This document shows, piece by piece, positions 34,980 through 45,900 of a DNA stretch of 64,000 bases. The notes beneath the pieces were generated by a model that was not told the DNA's origin, searched no databases, and saw only the letters and a list, made by a program, of their open reading frames with translations. Source of the stretch: Dysgonomonas sp. 520. Its GTDB lineage: Bacteria > Bacteroidota > Bacteroidia > Bacteroidales > Dysgonomonadaceae. Position 1 is the stretch's first letter. Each line of letters begins with the position of its first letter. The DNA lies in assembly GCF_010501095.1 (NCBI RefSeq), contig NZ_QVMP01000011.1, positions 128,557 through 192,556 of the forward strand, in the 5' to 3' direction. A program made the position numbers and the translations under genes.

Positions 34980-37097
34980 ATGAAAAAATCTAATTCCCCG
35001 ACATGGATCTGGTATCCGGGCGATTATGAAATATGGTTGGGCAACGAAATGCAAAACCGCAGAACCGAACGAGGCGGATTTTTCCCTCCTTTCTGGAAGA
35101 TGGACAGCCACTATGTTGCCGTTGAATTTTCCACAAAATTGGATTTACCAACCGCCGAAGAAGTTGAAATATACGTAGAAGGAAGATACAACATAAAACT
35201 AGACGGGAAAATTCTTCCTGCGTACAGCAAAATGACAATCCCGGCAGGAAAACACAGCCTGAACATTAAAGTTCACAATCAGGCTAACGTTCCCTCCATT
35301 TATGTAAAAGGCAAAACATTTGGTTCGGACGAAACATGGAAAGTAACTTTCGAAGACAAAGAATGGATTGACGAATCGGGCAAAGCGTCCGACACATCAT
35401 CGGGAACTGTTTATCTGGATGCCGGAGCATGGAATTTCGATTCACCCGACACTCCTCCATCTAAATTCAAATTGTCTACAACTCCTATGCAAGCCGTAAA
35501 AACAGAGCAAAAAAATAATGGTGTTCTGGTCGATTTCGGGAAAGAGACGTTCGGTTTTGTGAAGTTTCATAATTTGAAGGGAAAAGGCAAATTATCAATA
35601 TTCTACGGAGAATCTAGCGAAGAAGCATTAGATACGGAATATTGCGAAACATTAGACTATTTCGACATTGATAATTCGACAGCAGAAGATTTCACCCTAC
35701 CCGATTCTAAGGCATATCGCTACATTTATATCGAAAAAGATTCGGGACTGTCTTACGACGAAGTTTCTATGCTCTACGAATATCTGCCATTAGATTATCG
35801 TGGAAGTTTCAGATGCAGTGACGAGCTGATCAATAAGATTTGGGATATTTCGGCATACACCATGCACCTTACATCCCGTGAGTTTTTTATTGACGGAATC
35901 AAGCGTGACCGTTGGATTTGGAGCGGCGATGCTTATCAAAGCTATCTGATGAACTATTACCTGTTTTTCGATTCGCCATCGGTTACACGCACAATGCTCA
36001 ACCTGAGGGGTAAAGACCCTGTAACAAGCCATACAAACACAATCATGGACTATACATTCTATTGGTTCATGGGTATTTACGACTATCTGCAATACACAGG
36101 CGACACTAAGTTTGTTGAGCAATTTTATCCTCGTATGCAAAGTCTTATAGACTACTGCCTTTCTCGCCGCAATACGGACGGCATGATGGAGGGTCTTGCA
36201 GGCGATTGGGTCTTTATAGATTGGGCAGATTTTGAAATGAGCAAAAACGGAGAAGTTAGCTTCGAGCAATTGCTTTTCTGCCGCAGCCTCGAAACGATGG
36301 CGCTTTGTGCCGGCATAATGAACGACACGGAAAACAAAGAGAAATATTCGGCATTAGCTTCCGATCTGAAAGGAAAACTGTTCACGACATTCTGGTCGAA
36401 AGATAAAGGTGCATTCATCCACAATCGTGAAAACGGTGTGAAGAGCGAACAGGTAACCCCTTACACCAACATGTTTGCCGTGTTGTTCAATTATCTGGAT
36501 ACAGAAAAAACAGATGCGGTGAAAAACAATGTCCTCTTAAACCCCGATGCCCTGAAAATTACGACTCCATACATGCGTTTCTACGAACTCGAAGCTCTGT
36601 GCGCATTGGGTGAACACAATCATGTGTTGAAAGAAATACGTGACTACTGGGGTGGTATGCTTGATCTCGGAGCAACTTCATTCTGGGAAAAATATAATCC
36701 GAATGAAAAGGACACGGAACACCTAGCTATGTATGGCCGCCCTTACGGGAAAAGCCTTTGCCACGCATGGGGAGCAAGTCCTATTTATCTTCTTGGAAAA
36801 TATTACATAGGAGTGAAACCAGAGAAACAAGGGTACGCAGAGTTTAGTATACGCCCCGTTCTGGGTGATCTGAAATGGATGGAAAGCACTGTACCAACTC
36901 CGAACGGCGATATTAAAGTATACATGGATGCTGAACAGATAAAAGTATTGGCAACCGAAGGCGAAGGTTATTTGTATTTCGATAGCAAATCGGAACCTCA
37001 AACGAATATGGGACAAATTGAAAAATTGGAGGAAAATAAATATAAACTGAGAATCACCTCAAATGCAGGTGAATATGTTGTGAAAATGAAATTATAA
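34980..37097 (+). CDS. Glycoside hydrolase family 78 (alpha-L-rhamnosidase), cytoplasmic
   Basis: A 705-residue protein without a signal peptide. Two beta-sandwich domains (IWLGNEMQNRRTERGGFFPP ... VLVDFGKETFGFVKF) precede the (alpha/alpha)6 barrel. The catalytic-site stretch is FFIDGIKRDRWIWSGDAYQS, with acidic residues Asp305, Asp310 and Asp317 at the spacing typical of GH78. A C-terminal beta domain (SIRPVLGDLKWMESTVPTPN) completes the fold. As a cytoplasmic member it would act on imported rhamnosides, in contrast to the secreted GH78 fusion encoded at 18087. Confidence 0.88.
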   Translation: MKKSNSPTWIWYPGDYEIWLGNEMQNRRTERGGFFPPFWKMDSHYVAVEFSTKLDLPTAEEVEIYVEGRYNIKLDGKILPAYSKMTIPAGKHSLNIKVHNQANVPSIYVKGKTFGSDETWKVTFEDKEWIDESGKASDTSSGTVYLDAGAWNFDSPDTPPSKFKLSTTPMQAVKTEQKNNGVLVDFGKETFGFVKFHNLKGKGKLSIFYGESSEEALDTEYCETLDYFDIDNSTAEDFTLPDSKAYRYIYIEKDSGLSYDEVSMLYEYLPLDYRGSFRCSDELINKIWDISAYTMHLTSREFFIDGIKRDRWIWSGDAYQSYLMNYYLFFDSPSVTRTMLNLRGKDPVTSHTNTIMDYTFYWFMGIYDYLQYTGDTKFVEQFYPRMQSLIDYCLSRRNTDGMMEGLAGDWVFIDWADFEMSKNGEVSFEQLLFCRSLETMALCAGIMNDTENKEKYSALASDLKGKLFTTFWSKDKGAFIHNRENGVKSEQVTPYTNMFAVLFNYLDTEKTDAVKNNVLLNPDALKITTPYMRFYELEALCALGEHNHVLKEIRDYWGGMLDLGATSFWEKYNPNEKDTEHLAMYGRPYGKSLCHAWGASPIYLLGKYYIGVKPEKQGYAEFSIRPVLGDLKWMESTVPTPNGDIKVYMDAEQIKVLATEGEGYLYFDSKSEPQTNMGQIEKLEENKYKLRITSNAGEYVVKMKL

Positions 37098-37118
37098 ATT
37101 CACTAATACCAAAAAGAC

Positions 37119-39848
37119 ATGCTTAATAATTACCGATTTTCCTTTTTTAAATGCTTCTTGGCATTTATGATGGGCTGCGTAACACTTTCCGGTTATGCAG
37201 AAGGGACAAAGAAGATTCTCATAAACGAGTTTTTAGCCTTAAACTCGAATGGGATGAAAGACGAAGACGGCGACAACTCCGATTGGATAGAACTGTACAA
37301 TCCCGGCAGCGAAGCCATAAACCTGAAAGGTTGGACCATCACCGACAATGCTTCAAAACTTGATAAGTGGACATTTCCGTCCGTTACGATCAATGCGGGT
37401 GGGTATCTGGTTATTTTTGCCTCCGAAAAAGACAAGTCTAACAGCGGAAGCAATTTACATACCAATTTTAAGTTATCGGGAGGTGGTGAATATCTTGCCA
37501 TCCTCGAACCCGGACAAATAGTATCGGATGAATATGCCCCATACTACCCTGCTCAACAAACAGATATTTCTTATGGGCACTACATGGGTCAACATACCAT
37601 ATTCGCAACCCCAACCCCCGGTGCAGAAAACACCTTTACGGGACAAGCCTTAGCGCCTGTTTTCAGCAAAACCAGAGGATATTTCGACGAAGCATTCTCA
37701 GTTACTTTAAGTGTGGGCGACCCTGATACAAAAATCTACTATACAACAGATGGAACAAGGCCAACCGAAAGCAGTACATTATACACAGCTCCCATTAACA
37801 TTACTACAACTACGCCGCTAAGTGCTATCGGTGTAAAAGATGGTGTTTCGAGTGCAGTGACAACCAACACCTACTTTTTTGTAAAAGATATCGTAAAGCA
37901 GCCTGCAAATCCTGCAGGATATCCTGCAAAATGGGGGCATCTTGCCTATGGAACAGGAGGTTATGCCGCAGGTGAAAAAGCTCCTGCCGATTATGAAATG
38001 GACCCTGAAATTTGCAATAATGCTGCCTATAAAGACTTGCTCGAAGATGCTTTCCTTGCCATTCCAACCTTGTCGATAGTTACAACCCCCGGGTATATTT
38101 TCTCCGACTCGAGAGATCCCGAAACAGGTGGTATATACATCTATACAGGAAAATCCGGCAACCCTAAAAATCTGGGAGGTGGCACTTTAGGCGATGGATG
38201 GGAACGTCCCACATCAATTGAATACTTCGAACCCAAAACAGGAAAACAGTTCCAGATAAATTGCGGATTAAGACTTCATGGTGGAAACAGCAGAAGACCA
38301 TACAACAGTGGAAAACACTCATTCAGAGTACATTTCAAAAAAATATACGGAGCAGGCAACCTGCATTACGATCTATTTGACGACGATACGGCCAACGACA
38401 AGTTCGGACACTTAGTTTTCAGAGCCGGATACAATTTCAGTTGGATTACGGGAGGCTCTGGAGACAATGCAGATCAAAGGCTCAGAGCTCAGTATATGGT
38501 TGACCCGTTTGCCAAAAAAACACAATCGGAAATGGGACACCATGCCGTTCACGACCGCTTTGCACATCTATTCATCAATGGCTTGTATTGGGGGTTATAC
38601 GACATCTCCGAAAGGGTCAGAAATCAGTTTACGTCCGAATATATGGGCGGTAAAGAAGAAGACTACGACGTGATTGACGATGACGGACTGGTTGAAGGAC
38701 AATTGACTGCATACAATCAGATGTTGAGTTTAGCCAAAAGCAAGAATTACAATGAGTTGATATCTCAGAAACTGCTGAACATGGAGAACTTCATAGATTA
38801 TATGTTGCTCAATTTTTATATCGGCAATGATGATTGGGGAAAAAACAACTGGTACACTGCACGTAACCGTGTGAATCCGGGCAAAGGCTTTCAATATTTC
38901 AGTTGGGACGCAGAAAATGCCCTTAGCAATGTAAACAACAATAAAATACTCAACTTTGAAGGGCCTTTACGTGAAATGCTATTTGGTGCCTCAAAAGACG
39001 CTACAAACGGAGGCTTATCTCAGAATGCCGAGTTCAAATTATTGTTCATGGACAGGGTTCAAAAACATTTTCTGAATGATGGGGTTTTAACTCCCGAAAA
39101 AACAGCAGAACGCTACCTGAAACTTGCGGATGAAATAGACCTGCCCATCATTCTCGAATCGGCTCGTTGGGGAGATTACCGCAAAAAAGTTCTTACCCGC
39201 GACAATGTTCGCATCACATATACCCGCAACGATCACTGGATTCCGATGAAAGACGCCCTTTGTAACGACTATTTCCCGGCAAGAACTGAGATAGTATACA
39301 ACCAACTAAAAGCATTGGGATTAACTACGCCTATCGACGCACCTGTTTTCAGTTCTAAAGGTGGCTCGATAACAGAACCCATCGACCTGACAATATCTGC
39401 AACAAGCGGTAGCATCTACTACACAATAGACGGTACAGACCCCAGAGTTGCTAATAGCGGAGACGTTTCTTCGGGCGGATTATTATACAATTCGCCTCTA
39501 CAAGTTGTTGGGAAAGGAACCATCAAAGCAAGAGCCAAAAATGGGTCTACATGGTCTGCCCTCTCGGAAGTAACATTCAAAGATGGCGGTCAATCCGGAA
39601 TGCTTGCCGAACAAGAGAACGCTGTAAATATCTATTATGACAATGGTATGCTTCATTATGTTCTTCCATCCGACGGAAATGTTACAATAGAAATATATTC
39701 AGCGGAAGGAAAATGTGTACAAAGAATTAGTAATAACGACGCATTTGCAGGAGTAAACCACATTGAGTTAACCAACTACTCAAGAGGTGTTTACATCTAC
39801 AAGATGGTATATAATAATTCTATCGTTTCAGGTAAGTTTGTAAAATAG
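37119..39848 (+). CDS. Secreted CotH-kinase-like protein with lamin-tail and T9SS sorting domains
   Basis: A 909-residue multidomain surface protein. After a signal peptide come a lamin-tail domain (~27-145; INEFLALNSNGMKDEDGDN, IELYNPGSEAINLKGWTI), a chitobiase-C-terminal/Fn3-associated domain (~180-250; IYYTTDGTRPTESSTLY), a CotH kinase-like domain (~330-620; GLRLHGGNSRRPYNSGKHSF, YIGNDDWGKNNWY, FSWDAENAL), a second Fn3-associated domain (~745-820; IYYTIDGTDPRVANSGD) and a C-terminal T9SS sorting domain (VTIEIYSAEGKCVQRI ... SGKFVK). CotH family members phosphorylate spore-coat proteins in Bacillus; the role of the many Bacteroidetes relatives is unknown. It may help attach the cell to plant material or modify the polysaccharide; this is conjecture. 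Confidence 0.85.
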   Translation: MLNNYRFSFFKCFLAFMMGCVTLSGYAEGTKKILINEFLALNSNGMKDEDGDNSDWIELYNPGSEAINLKGWTITDNASKLDKWTFPSVTINAGGYLVIFASEKDKSNSGSNLHTNFKLSGGGEYLAILEPGQIVSDEYAPYYPAQQTDISYGHYMGQHTIFATPTPGAENTFTGQALAPVFSKTRGYFDEAFSVTLSVGDPDTKIYYTTDGTRPTESSTLYTAPINITTTTPLSAIGVKDGVSSAVTTNTYFFVKDIVKQPANPAGYPAKWGHLAYGTGGYAAGEKAPADYEMDPEICNNAAYKDLLEDAFLAIPTLSIVTTPGYIFSDSRDPETGGIYIYTGKSGNPKNLGGGTLGDGWERPTSIEYFEPKTGKQFQINCGLRLHGGNSRRPYNSGKHSFRVHFKKIYGAGNLHYDLFDDDTANDKFGHLVFRAGYNFSWITGGSGDNADQRLRAQYMVDPFAKKTQSEMGHHAVHDRFAHLFINGLYWGLYDISERVRNQFTSEYMGGKEEDYDVIDDDGLVEGQLTAYNQMLSLAKSKNYNELISQKLLNMENFIDYMLLNFYIGNDDWGKNNWYTARNRVNPGKGFQYFSWDAENALSNVNNNKILNFEGPLREMLFGASKDATNGGLSQNAEFKLLFMDRVQKHFLNDGVLTPEKTAERYLKLADEIDLPIILESARWGDYRKKVLTRDNVRITYTRNDHWIPMKDALCNDYFPARTEIVYNQLKALGLTTPIDAPVFSSKGGSITEPIDLTISATSGSIYYTIDGTDPRVANSGDVSSGGLLYNSPLQVVGKGTIKARAKNGSTWSALSEVTFKDGGQSGMLAEQENAVNIYYDNGMLHYVLPSDGNVTIEIYSAEGKCVQRISNNDAFAGVNHIELTNYSRGVYIYKMVYNNSIVSGKFVK

Positions 39849-39862
39849 AATTATAGATAATT

Positions 39863-39982
39863 CTTGTCATCCTGACCAACGGGAAGGATCTAAATAAGGT
39901 ATAAGTCATTGATTTATTGAGTTGATTGAAAACTGTTATCTGCAAACCAATACCAGATGCTTCGTTTCACTCAGCATGACAA
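39863..39982. repeat. Divergent REP-like palindrome
   Basis: Outer arms TTGTCATCCTGACCAACG and ATGCTTCGTTTCACTCAGCATGACAA match the short-form REP elements, but the centre is a longer unrelated 70-bp loop. It lies between the CotH gene and the next operator-controlled promoter, and may end the upstream transcript. Confidence 0.65.
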
Positions 39983-40053
39983 TAGCTTTCGAAAATGCTC
40001 TAAATATGTTGTACAGCATATTTAGAGCATTTCTTTATCTTTGTTAAAATACA

Positions 40054-40061
40054 TACCTTTG
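40054..40061 (+). promoter_or_regulatory. -7 box TACCTTTG of the 40139 operon
   Basis: A perfect TAnnTTTG match, 78 bp upstream of the ATG at 40139 and directly upstream of operator site C. No convincing -33 TTTG is seen at the usual distance, which may mean an activator is needed or that the promoter is weak. Confidence 0.55.
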
Positions 40062-40062
40062 T

Positions 40063-40085
40063 CAGCACAGAACAGGACAGGATAG
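40063..40085 (+). promoter_or_regulatory. Pentamer-repeat operator, site C
   Basis: Reads CAGCA-CAGAA-CAGGA-CAGGA-TAG, the longest of the three copies of the 5-bp-period operator. It lies immediately after the -7 box, the same geometry as at sites A and B, and therefore puts the second half of the locus under the same predicted GntR control. Confidence 0.65.
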
Positions 40086-40138
40086 ATTTTTCAAACAATG
40101 CTTTCCTCTCTTCAATTAACTAACTAGATATCAATAAA

Positions 40139-42823
40139 ATGAAGTACAAATTTTTATTTTCGATTCTTAGTATCTTCCTTTTTTTATCATGCTCTTCTGA
40201 CAAAAAAGTGACAATAATCACCGAAAAAAATCCGTCAAACAGGCTTGCTTTCGGGGTAGAAAAACTAAAATCGACTCTGGAAGAAGCCAAATACATTGTT
40301 GAGATAACTACAAATGATGATGCTAAGGACGAATCGATCATTATTGTAACCGAGAATAAAACAGATTCTCTTGCCAAAGAGGGTTACACAATAAAAACAG
40401 AAAACAACACGATTTCTGTAACAGGAAACGATGCTTCGGGTTCGCTGTACGGCTGTATGGAGCTGGTGAGAATAGTGAAAGAAGAAGGAAAACTTCCAAC
40501 AGGCTTAAACATTACGGACAAACCTGAAATGGTGCTTCGTGGTACTTGCGTCGGCGTACAAAAGCCTTACTATCTTCCCGGCAGAACGGTTTACGAATAT
40601 CCGTATACACCCGAAACTTTCCCTTGGTTTTATGACAAAGAGCTTTGGGTTGAATATCTGGATATGCTTGTCGAAAACAAGATGAACTCTCTTTATCTGT
40701 GGAATGGACACCCTTTTGCCTCCCTGGTGAAACTGGAAGATTATCCTTACGCAGTGGAAGTGGACGACGAAACATTCAAAAAGAATGAAGAGATGTTTGC
40801 ATTCCTCACGGAAGAAGCCGATAAGCGTGGTATTTGGGTCATCCAGATGTTCTACAACATACTGGTATCAAAGCCTTTTGCCGAACATCATGGCATTGCC
40901 ACACAAGACAGAAGCCGCCCTATCACTCCTCTGGTTTCAGATTACACCCGCAAATCTGTTGCTGCATTTATAGAAAAATATCCGAATGTAGGACTATTGG
41001 TTTGTTTGGGAGAAGCAATGGACACTTACGAAGACGATGTGGTTTGGTTTACCGAAACAATCATTCCGGGTGTGAAAGACGGATTGAAGGCTCTTGGCAG
41101 AACAGACGAACCTCCTGTGGTGGTAAGGGCACACGATACCGATTGCAAAATGGTGATGGATGCTTCTCTCCCACTCTACAAAAATTTGTACACCATGAAC
41201 AAATATAATGGAGAATCATTGACAACATACGAACCTAATCCTAAAGGTTCGTGGACAAAAACCCATCAGGATTTGAGCAGCTTAGGTTCTATACACATTG
41301 CAAATATTCATATCCTAGCCAATCTGGAACCGTTCCGTTACGGATCACCTGATTTCATTCAGAAAGCAGTAAAAGCAATGCACAATATACAAGGCGCTAA
41401 TGCCCTCCACTTGTACCCTCAGGCTTCTTATTGGGATTGGCCCTACACAGCCGATAAAACAGATCCTCGTTTAAGAGAAATGGACAGGGATTGGATTTGG
41501 TATCAGGCATGGGCACGTTATGCTTGGAATGTAAACCGTGACAAAAACGACGAAATAAAATATTGGTCAAATCTGCTTGGCAATATGTATGGTTGCGGCG
41601 ACGAAGGACGCAATATTCTTGAAGCATACGAGCAATCGGGCGAAATTGCACCCAAACTTCTTCGCAAATTCGGAATCACGGAAGGAAACCGTCAAACGCT
41701 TCTACTGGGCATGTTTATGAGCCAGTTGACCAATCCTGCTAAATGGAAAGTTTACCCCGGATTCCACGAATCGTGCGGACCTGAAGGCGAAATGCTTATC
41801 GAATATATGACTAAAGAATGGAACAAACAACCTCATGAGGGCGAAACTCCTCCTCAACTGATAGCCGAAGCTGTTGCACACGGAAAAGCGGCTGTTGAAG
41901 CAATTGACAAAGCAGCCGGAAAAGTATCTAAAAACAAAGAAGAATTTAACCGCCTGAAAAATGATGTGTATTGCTATCAGGCTTATGCCAATTGTTTTGC
42001 CGAAAAGGTAGAAGCTGCGATGCTGGTACTTCGCTATACACACTCTAACGATATGGCTGATCTGGACAAAGCCGTACCTCACTTAGAGAAAAGTTTGGAA
42101 TACTATAAAGAACTCGTAAACCAGACAAAAGATACATACCTTTATGCCAACAGCATGCAAACCGCTCAACGCCGTATCCCGATTGGTGGTGATGACGGGA
42201 AGAATAAAACATGGGAAGAATTGCTCCCTCATTACGAAGCCGAGTTGGCAAACTTCAAGAAAAACATCAAATTCTTGAAAGAACACGGTAGTGCAAGTCA
42301 AACTCAGGAAATTCTGAAACCTATTGACATTAAATTCGAGAACGTAACAGTACCAACTTACGCTATCAAAAAAGGTGAAAAAGTATTCTCTGATAAACAA
42401 TTCATAATTAACGGTTTTTCGGAAGAATTGAAATTAATGAAGCCTTATCGTTTCAGCCAAGACAAGCAGTATGAAGAAGGCACAACCCTCACTTTTGAGG
42501 CGAAACAGCCTGTAAGCCTACTGATTGGCTACCTGAACACTGAGCGCAAGGAATATGCAAAAGCACCGACCCTTGAAACAGATGCCAGCGCAAATCTTTA
42601 CGGGCAGGGCGATGTTAAGATTGCGAATGCTTTGGATATTCCCGACAGAGGGTCTGTAAACATTCACACATACAATTTTGGTGTAGGGCAACATACCTTA
42701 AACTTAGGAAAAGGTGCATTGATGATATTCGGATTTATTGATGCAAATCAGAAAATACAGCCTCACAATGCAGGATTTGGAGGCGATGACGCTTCAAGTA
42801 GAATAGACTGGCTATTTTATTAG
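40139..42823 (+). CDS. Lipoprotein with alpha-glucuronidase/GH20-like N-terminal domain and TIM barrel
   Basis: An 894-residue lipoprotein (lipobox FLFLSC, Cys18). Residues ~25-125 (ITEKNPSNRLAFGVEKLKSTL, NDASGSLYGCMELVRIV) form the alpha/beta domain that precedes the barrel in GH67, GH20 and GH115-type enzymes. The barrel region (~130-520) has YLWNGHPFASLVKLEDYP, VCLGEAMDTYEDDVVW and ALHLYPQASYWDWPY. A helical region and a C-terminal beta-sandwich follow. The fold suggests a uronic-acid or hexosamine glycosidase, but I cannot fix the family. The operator at its promoter makes it the lead gene of the second gene group. Confidence 0.6.
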   Translation: MKYKFLFSILSIFLFLSCSSDKKVTIITEKNPSNRLAFGVEKLKSTLEEAKYIVEITTNDDAKDESIIIVTENKTDSLAKEGYTIKTENNTISVTGNDASGSLYGCMELVRIVKEEGKLPTGLNITDKPEMVLRGTCVGVQKPYYLPGRTVYEYPYTPETFPWFYDKELWVEYLDMLVENKMNSLYLWNGHPFASLVKLEDYPYAVEVDDETFKKNEEMFAFLTEEADKRGIWVIQMFYNILVSKPFAEHHGIATQDRSRPITPLVSDYTRKSVAAFIEKYPNVGLLVCLGEAMDTYEDDVVWFTETIIPGVKDGLKALGRTDEPPVVVRAHDTDCKMVMDASLPLYKNLYTMNKYNGESLTTYEPNPKGSWTKTHQDLSSLGSIHIANIHILANLEPFRYGSPDFIQKAVKAMHNIQGANALHLYPQASYWDWPYTADKTDPRLREMDRDWIWYQAWARYAWNVNRDKNDEIKYWSNLLGNMYGCGDEGRNILEAYEQSGEIAPKLLRKFGITEGNRQTLLLGMFMSQLTNPAKWKVYPGFHESCGPEGEMLIEYMTKEWNKQPHEGETPPQLIAEAVAHGKAAVEAIDKAAGKVSKNKEEFNRLKNDVYCYQAYANCFAEKVEAAMLVLRYTHSNDMADLDKAVPHLEKSLEYYKELVNQTKDTYLYANSMQTAQRRIPIGGDDGKNKTWEELLPHYEAELANFKKNIKFLKEHGSASQTQEILKPIDIKFENVTVPTYAIKKGEKVFSDKQFIINGFSEELKLMKPYRFSQDKQYEEGTTLTFEAKQPVSLLIGYLNTERKEYAKAPTLETDASANLYGQGDVKIANALDIPDRGSVNIHTYNFGVGQHTLNLGKGALMIFGFIDANQKIQPHNAGFGGDDASSRIDWLFY

Positions 42824-42836
42824 TTGTAAAAAAATT

Positions 42837-42899
42837 TGTCATCCTGAGCAACGCGAAGGATCTGTTTCTTAGATGCTTCGTTACTCTCAGCATGACAAG
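42837..42899. repeat. REP-like palindrome, short form
   Basis: TTGTCATCCTGAGCAACGCG pairs with CGTTACTCTCAGCATGACAA around a short loop. It fills most of the 112-bp gap before the GH137-GH2 gene. Confidence 0.75.
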
Positions 42900-42935
42900 A
42901 ACTTCATGATCTTTGTGTTTTAAATGAAATAATCC

Positions 42936-45900
42936 ATGAAAAAGATATTATCATCATTAACATTCCTAATCATAGCAATAACATCTCTTTCGGCGCAGAA
43001 AACCGTGCCGAAAGATGTTATGAATAAAATATACGAGGAAGTAAAAACGCCATACAAATATGGCTTGGTAGTCTCGCCTGCCGACAACTTCCACAAAATA
43101 GACTGTCCTACCATTTTTCGTAAAAACGGAAAATGGTATATGTCTTATTTGGTATACAATGGAAAATCGGGAAAGGATGGTCGCGGATATGAAACATGGC
43201 TTGCCGAAAGCGACGATTTGCTCCGTTGGAATACTCTAGGGAGAATACTCTCTTTTCCTAAAATAGGCAGTGGTAGATGGGACGAAAACCAACGGGCAGG
43301 CTACATCGCCCTCATTGATTATGAATGGGGAGGAAATTACCAAGCTCAGAAGTTTGACAACAAATACTGGATGTCTTACTTCGGAGGAACGGGAAAAGGA
43401 TATGAGCAAGGACGCCTTGAAGAGGGTATTGCCTACACCGAGGGCGATATTACCAAACCTCACGAATGGAAAACATTCGACAAACCACGCCTGTCTCCTA
43501 TCGACCCCGATAAAGGTTGGTGGGAAAATATCACACAATATAAATCATCGGTCATTTGGGATAAGAAAAAAACGCTGGGTTATCCTTTCGTCATGTACTA
43601 CAATGCAGGAGGAATCAACCCTGCCAACAATGTGAAAGCCGAACGCATCGGCATTGCCCTTTCGGACGATATGGTGAACTGGAAACGTTACGAGGGCAAT
43701 CCTATCGTAAACCACGAGGAGGGAATAACGGGCGATGGAGTCATTCAGAAAATTGGCGATGTGTATGTGATGTTCTATTTCAGTGCATTCCGTGCCGACC
43801 GTCCGTATAAGGCTTTCAATACGTTCGCCTGTTCTTACGACTTGATAAACTGGACGGATTGGGATGGCGATGATTTGATTATCCCTACTGAAAAATACGA
43901 TAACCTTTTTGCTCACAAATCGTATGTCGTGAAATGGAACGGCGTTGTTTATCATTTCTATTGCGCTGTTAACGAACACGATCAGCGAGCAATTGCAGTA
44001 GCCACTTCAAAGGACTTGGGTAAAAGCCTGATACGTTTCCCAAAGCCTGAAAAAGATACTTTCCGCAAAGAAATATCCTTGAACAATGGTTGGAAAACAA
44101 CTGCAAATGACACGGATAAAGATGCTCACAAAGGTTTTGAAGCCGTAAATTATAACGATAAAGATTGGCAACAAGTGAGTGTTCCTCACAATTGGGATAA
44201 ATACGAAGGCGTTCGCCGTTTGAAACACGGTAACAAGCACGGTCACGCTTGGTACAGAAAAGAATTCAACGTAGAGAAACAAGGCGAAGGCAAAAGATAT
44301 TTTTTATATTTCGAAGGTGTTGGCTCATATGCGACGGTATATGTCAACGGTAAAAAGGTTGGTTATCATGCTGGTGGACGCACCACATTTACGCTGGATG
44401 TAACAGATGTTCTAAATTTTGATCGCTCCAATACGTTGGCTGTTCAGGCCGATCATCCGCCCATGATTGCAGATTTGCCTTGGGTGTGTGGCGGCTGTTC
44501 ATCCGAGTGGGGTTTCTCGGAAGGTTCCCAACCTATGGGAATTTTCCGTCCTGTTACTCTGGTTGTTAGCAATGACGTTCGGGTAGAACCTTTCGGTGTT
44601 CATGCGTGGAACCACGAGCCGAAAAAAGGAAACGGCAATGAGAAAATCTTTACCCTGAACACAAATACGGAGGTAAAGAATTACACTTCGCACGAACGCC
44701 GTATCGAAGTCATACAAAAACTTGTGAATAAAGATGGTATTCAGGTTGAACGCATCACCGATAGCGTTACGTTAAAACCCAACGAAACAAAAATCATAAG
44801 CCAGAAAAGTAAAGATATTGTCGACCCTTATTTGTGGGATACGGAAAATCCTTACCTATACAAGCTGATTACGATGGTTAAGGAAAACGGCAAGGTGATA
44901 GACGAAGAAAGAACCGATTACGGTTTCCGTTGGATTTCGTGGCCAATCTATCGCAACGATGGCGACCAGCGTTTCTATCTGAACGGCAAGCCTGTTTTTC
45001 TGAACGGGGTTTGCGAATACGAACACATGTTGGGAAACAGCCATGCTTTCAGCGAAGACCAGATTCTTTCACGCATCAGCCAGATGAAAGCGGCTGGATT
45101 CAATGCTTTCCGAGATGCCCATCAACCTCACAATCTTGTTTATCAGCAAATGTGGGATAAGTTGGGAATGCTTTTCTGGACACAACTTTCGGCTCATGTG
45201 TGGTATGATACTCCCGAATTCAGGGAAAACTTCAAAAACAATCTGCGTGAATGGATAAAAGAAAGACGCTCTTGTCCTTCCGTTGTTCTTTGGGGATTGC
45301 AAAACGAAAGCACATTGCCCGAAGATTTTGCAAAAGAATGTACCGAAATTATTCGTGAAATGGACCCGACTTCACCATCGCAACGCCTTGTTACCACTTG
45401 CAATGGCGGAACAGGCACAGACTGGAACGTGGTTCAAAACTGGTCGGGCACTTATGGTGGCAACCCATCTAAATATGCCGAAGAACTGAGTAAACCCGAA
45501 CAACTTCTGAACGGGGAATACGGTGCTTGGAGAAGTATCGACAGTCATACGGAAGGAGAATTTGAGCAAAACGGGGTATGGAGCGAAGACCGCATGAACT
45601 TGTTGATGGAGATGAAAATCCGTTTGGCTGAACAAGCTAAAGACAAAGTCTGCGGGCAGTTTCAGTGGATATACAGTTCGCACGATAATCCGGGACGTAT
45701 TCAGAACGAAGAAGGTTTCCGTGATATAGACCGCATCGGACCTTTTAACTATAAAGGTTTGGTAACTCCTTGGGAAGAACCTCTGGATGTATATTATATG
45801 TACCGTTCAAATTATGTATCGAAAGAAGAGGCTCCGATGGTTTACCTTGTTTCGCATACATGGAATAACCGTTGGACAGAGGCAGGGATGAAGGACGGAA

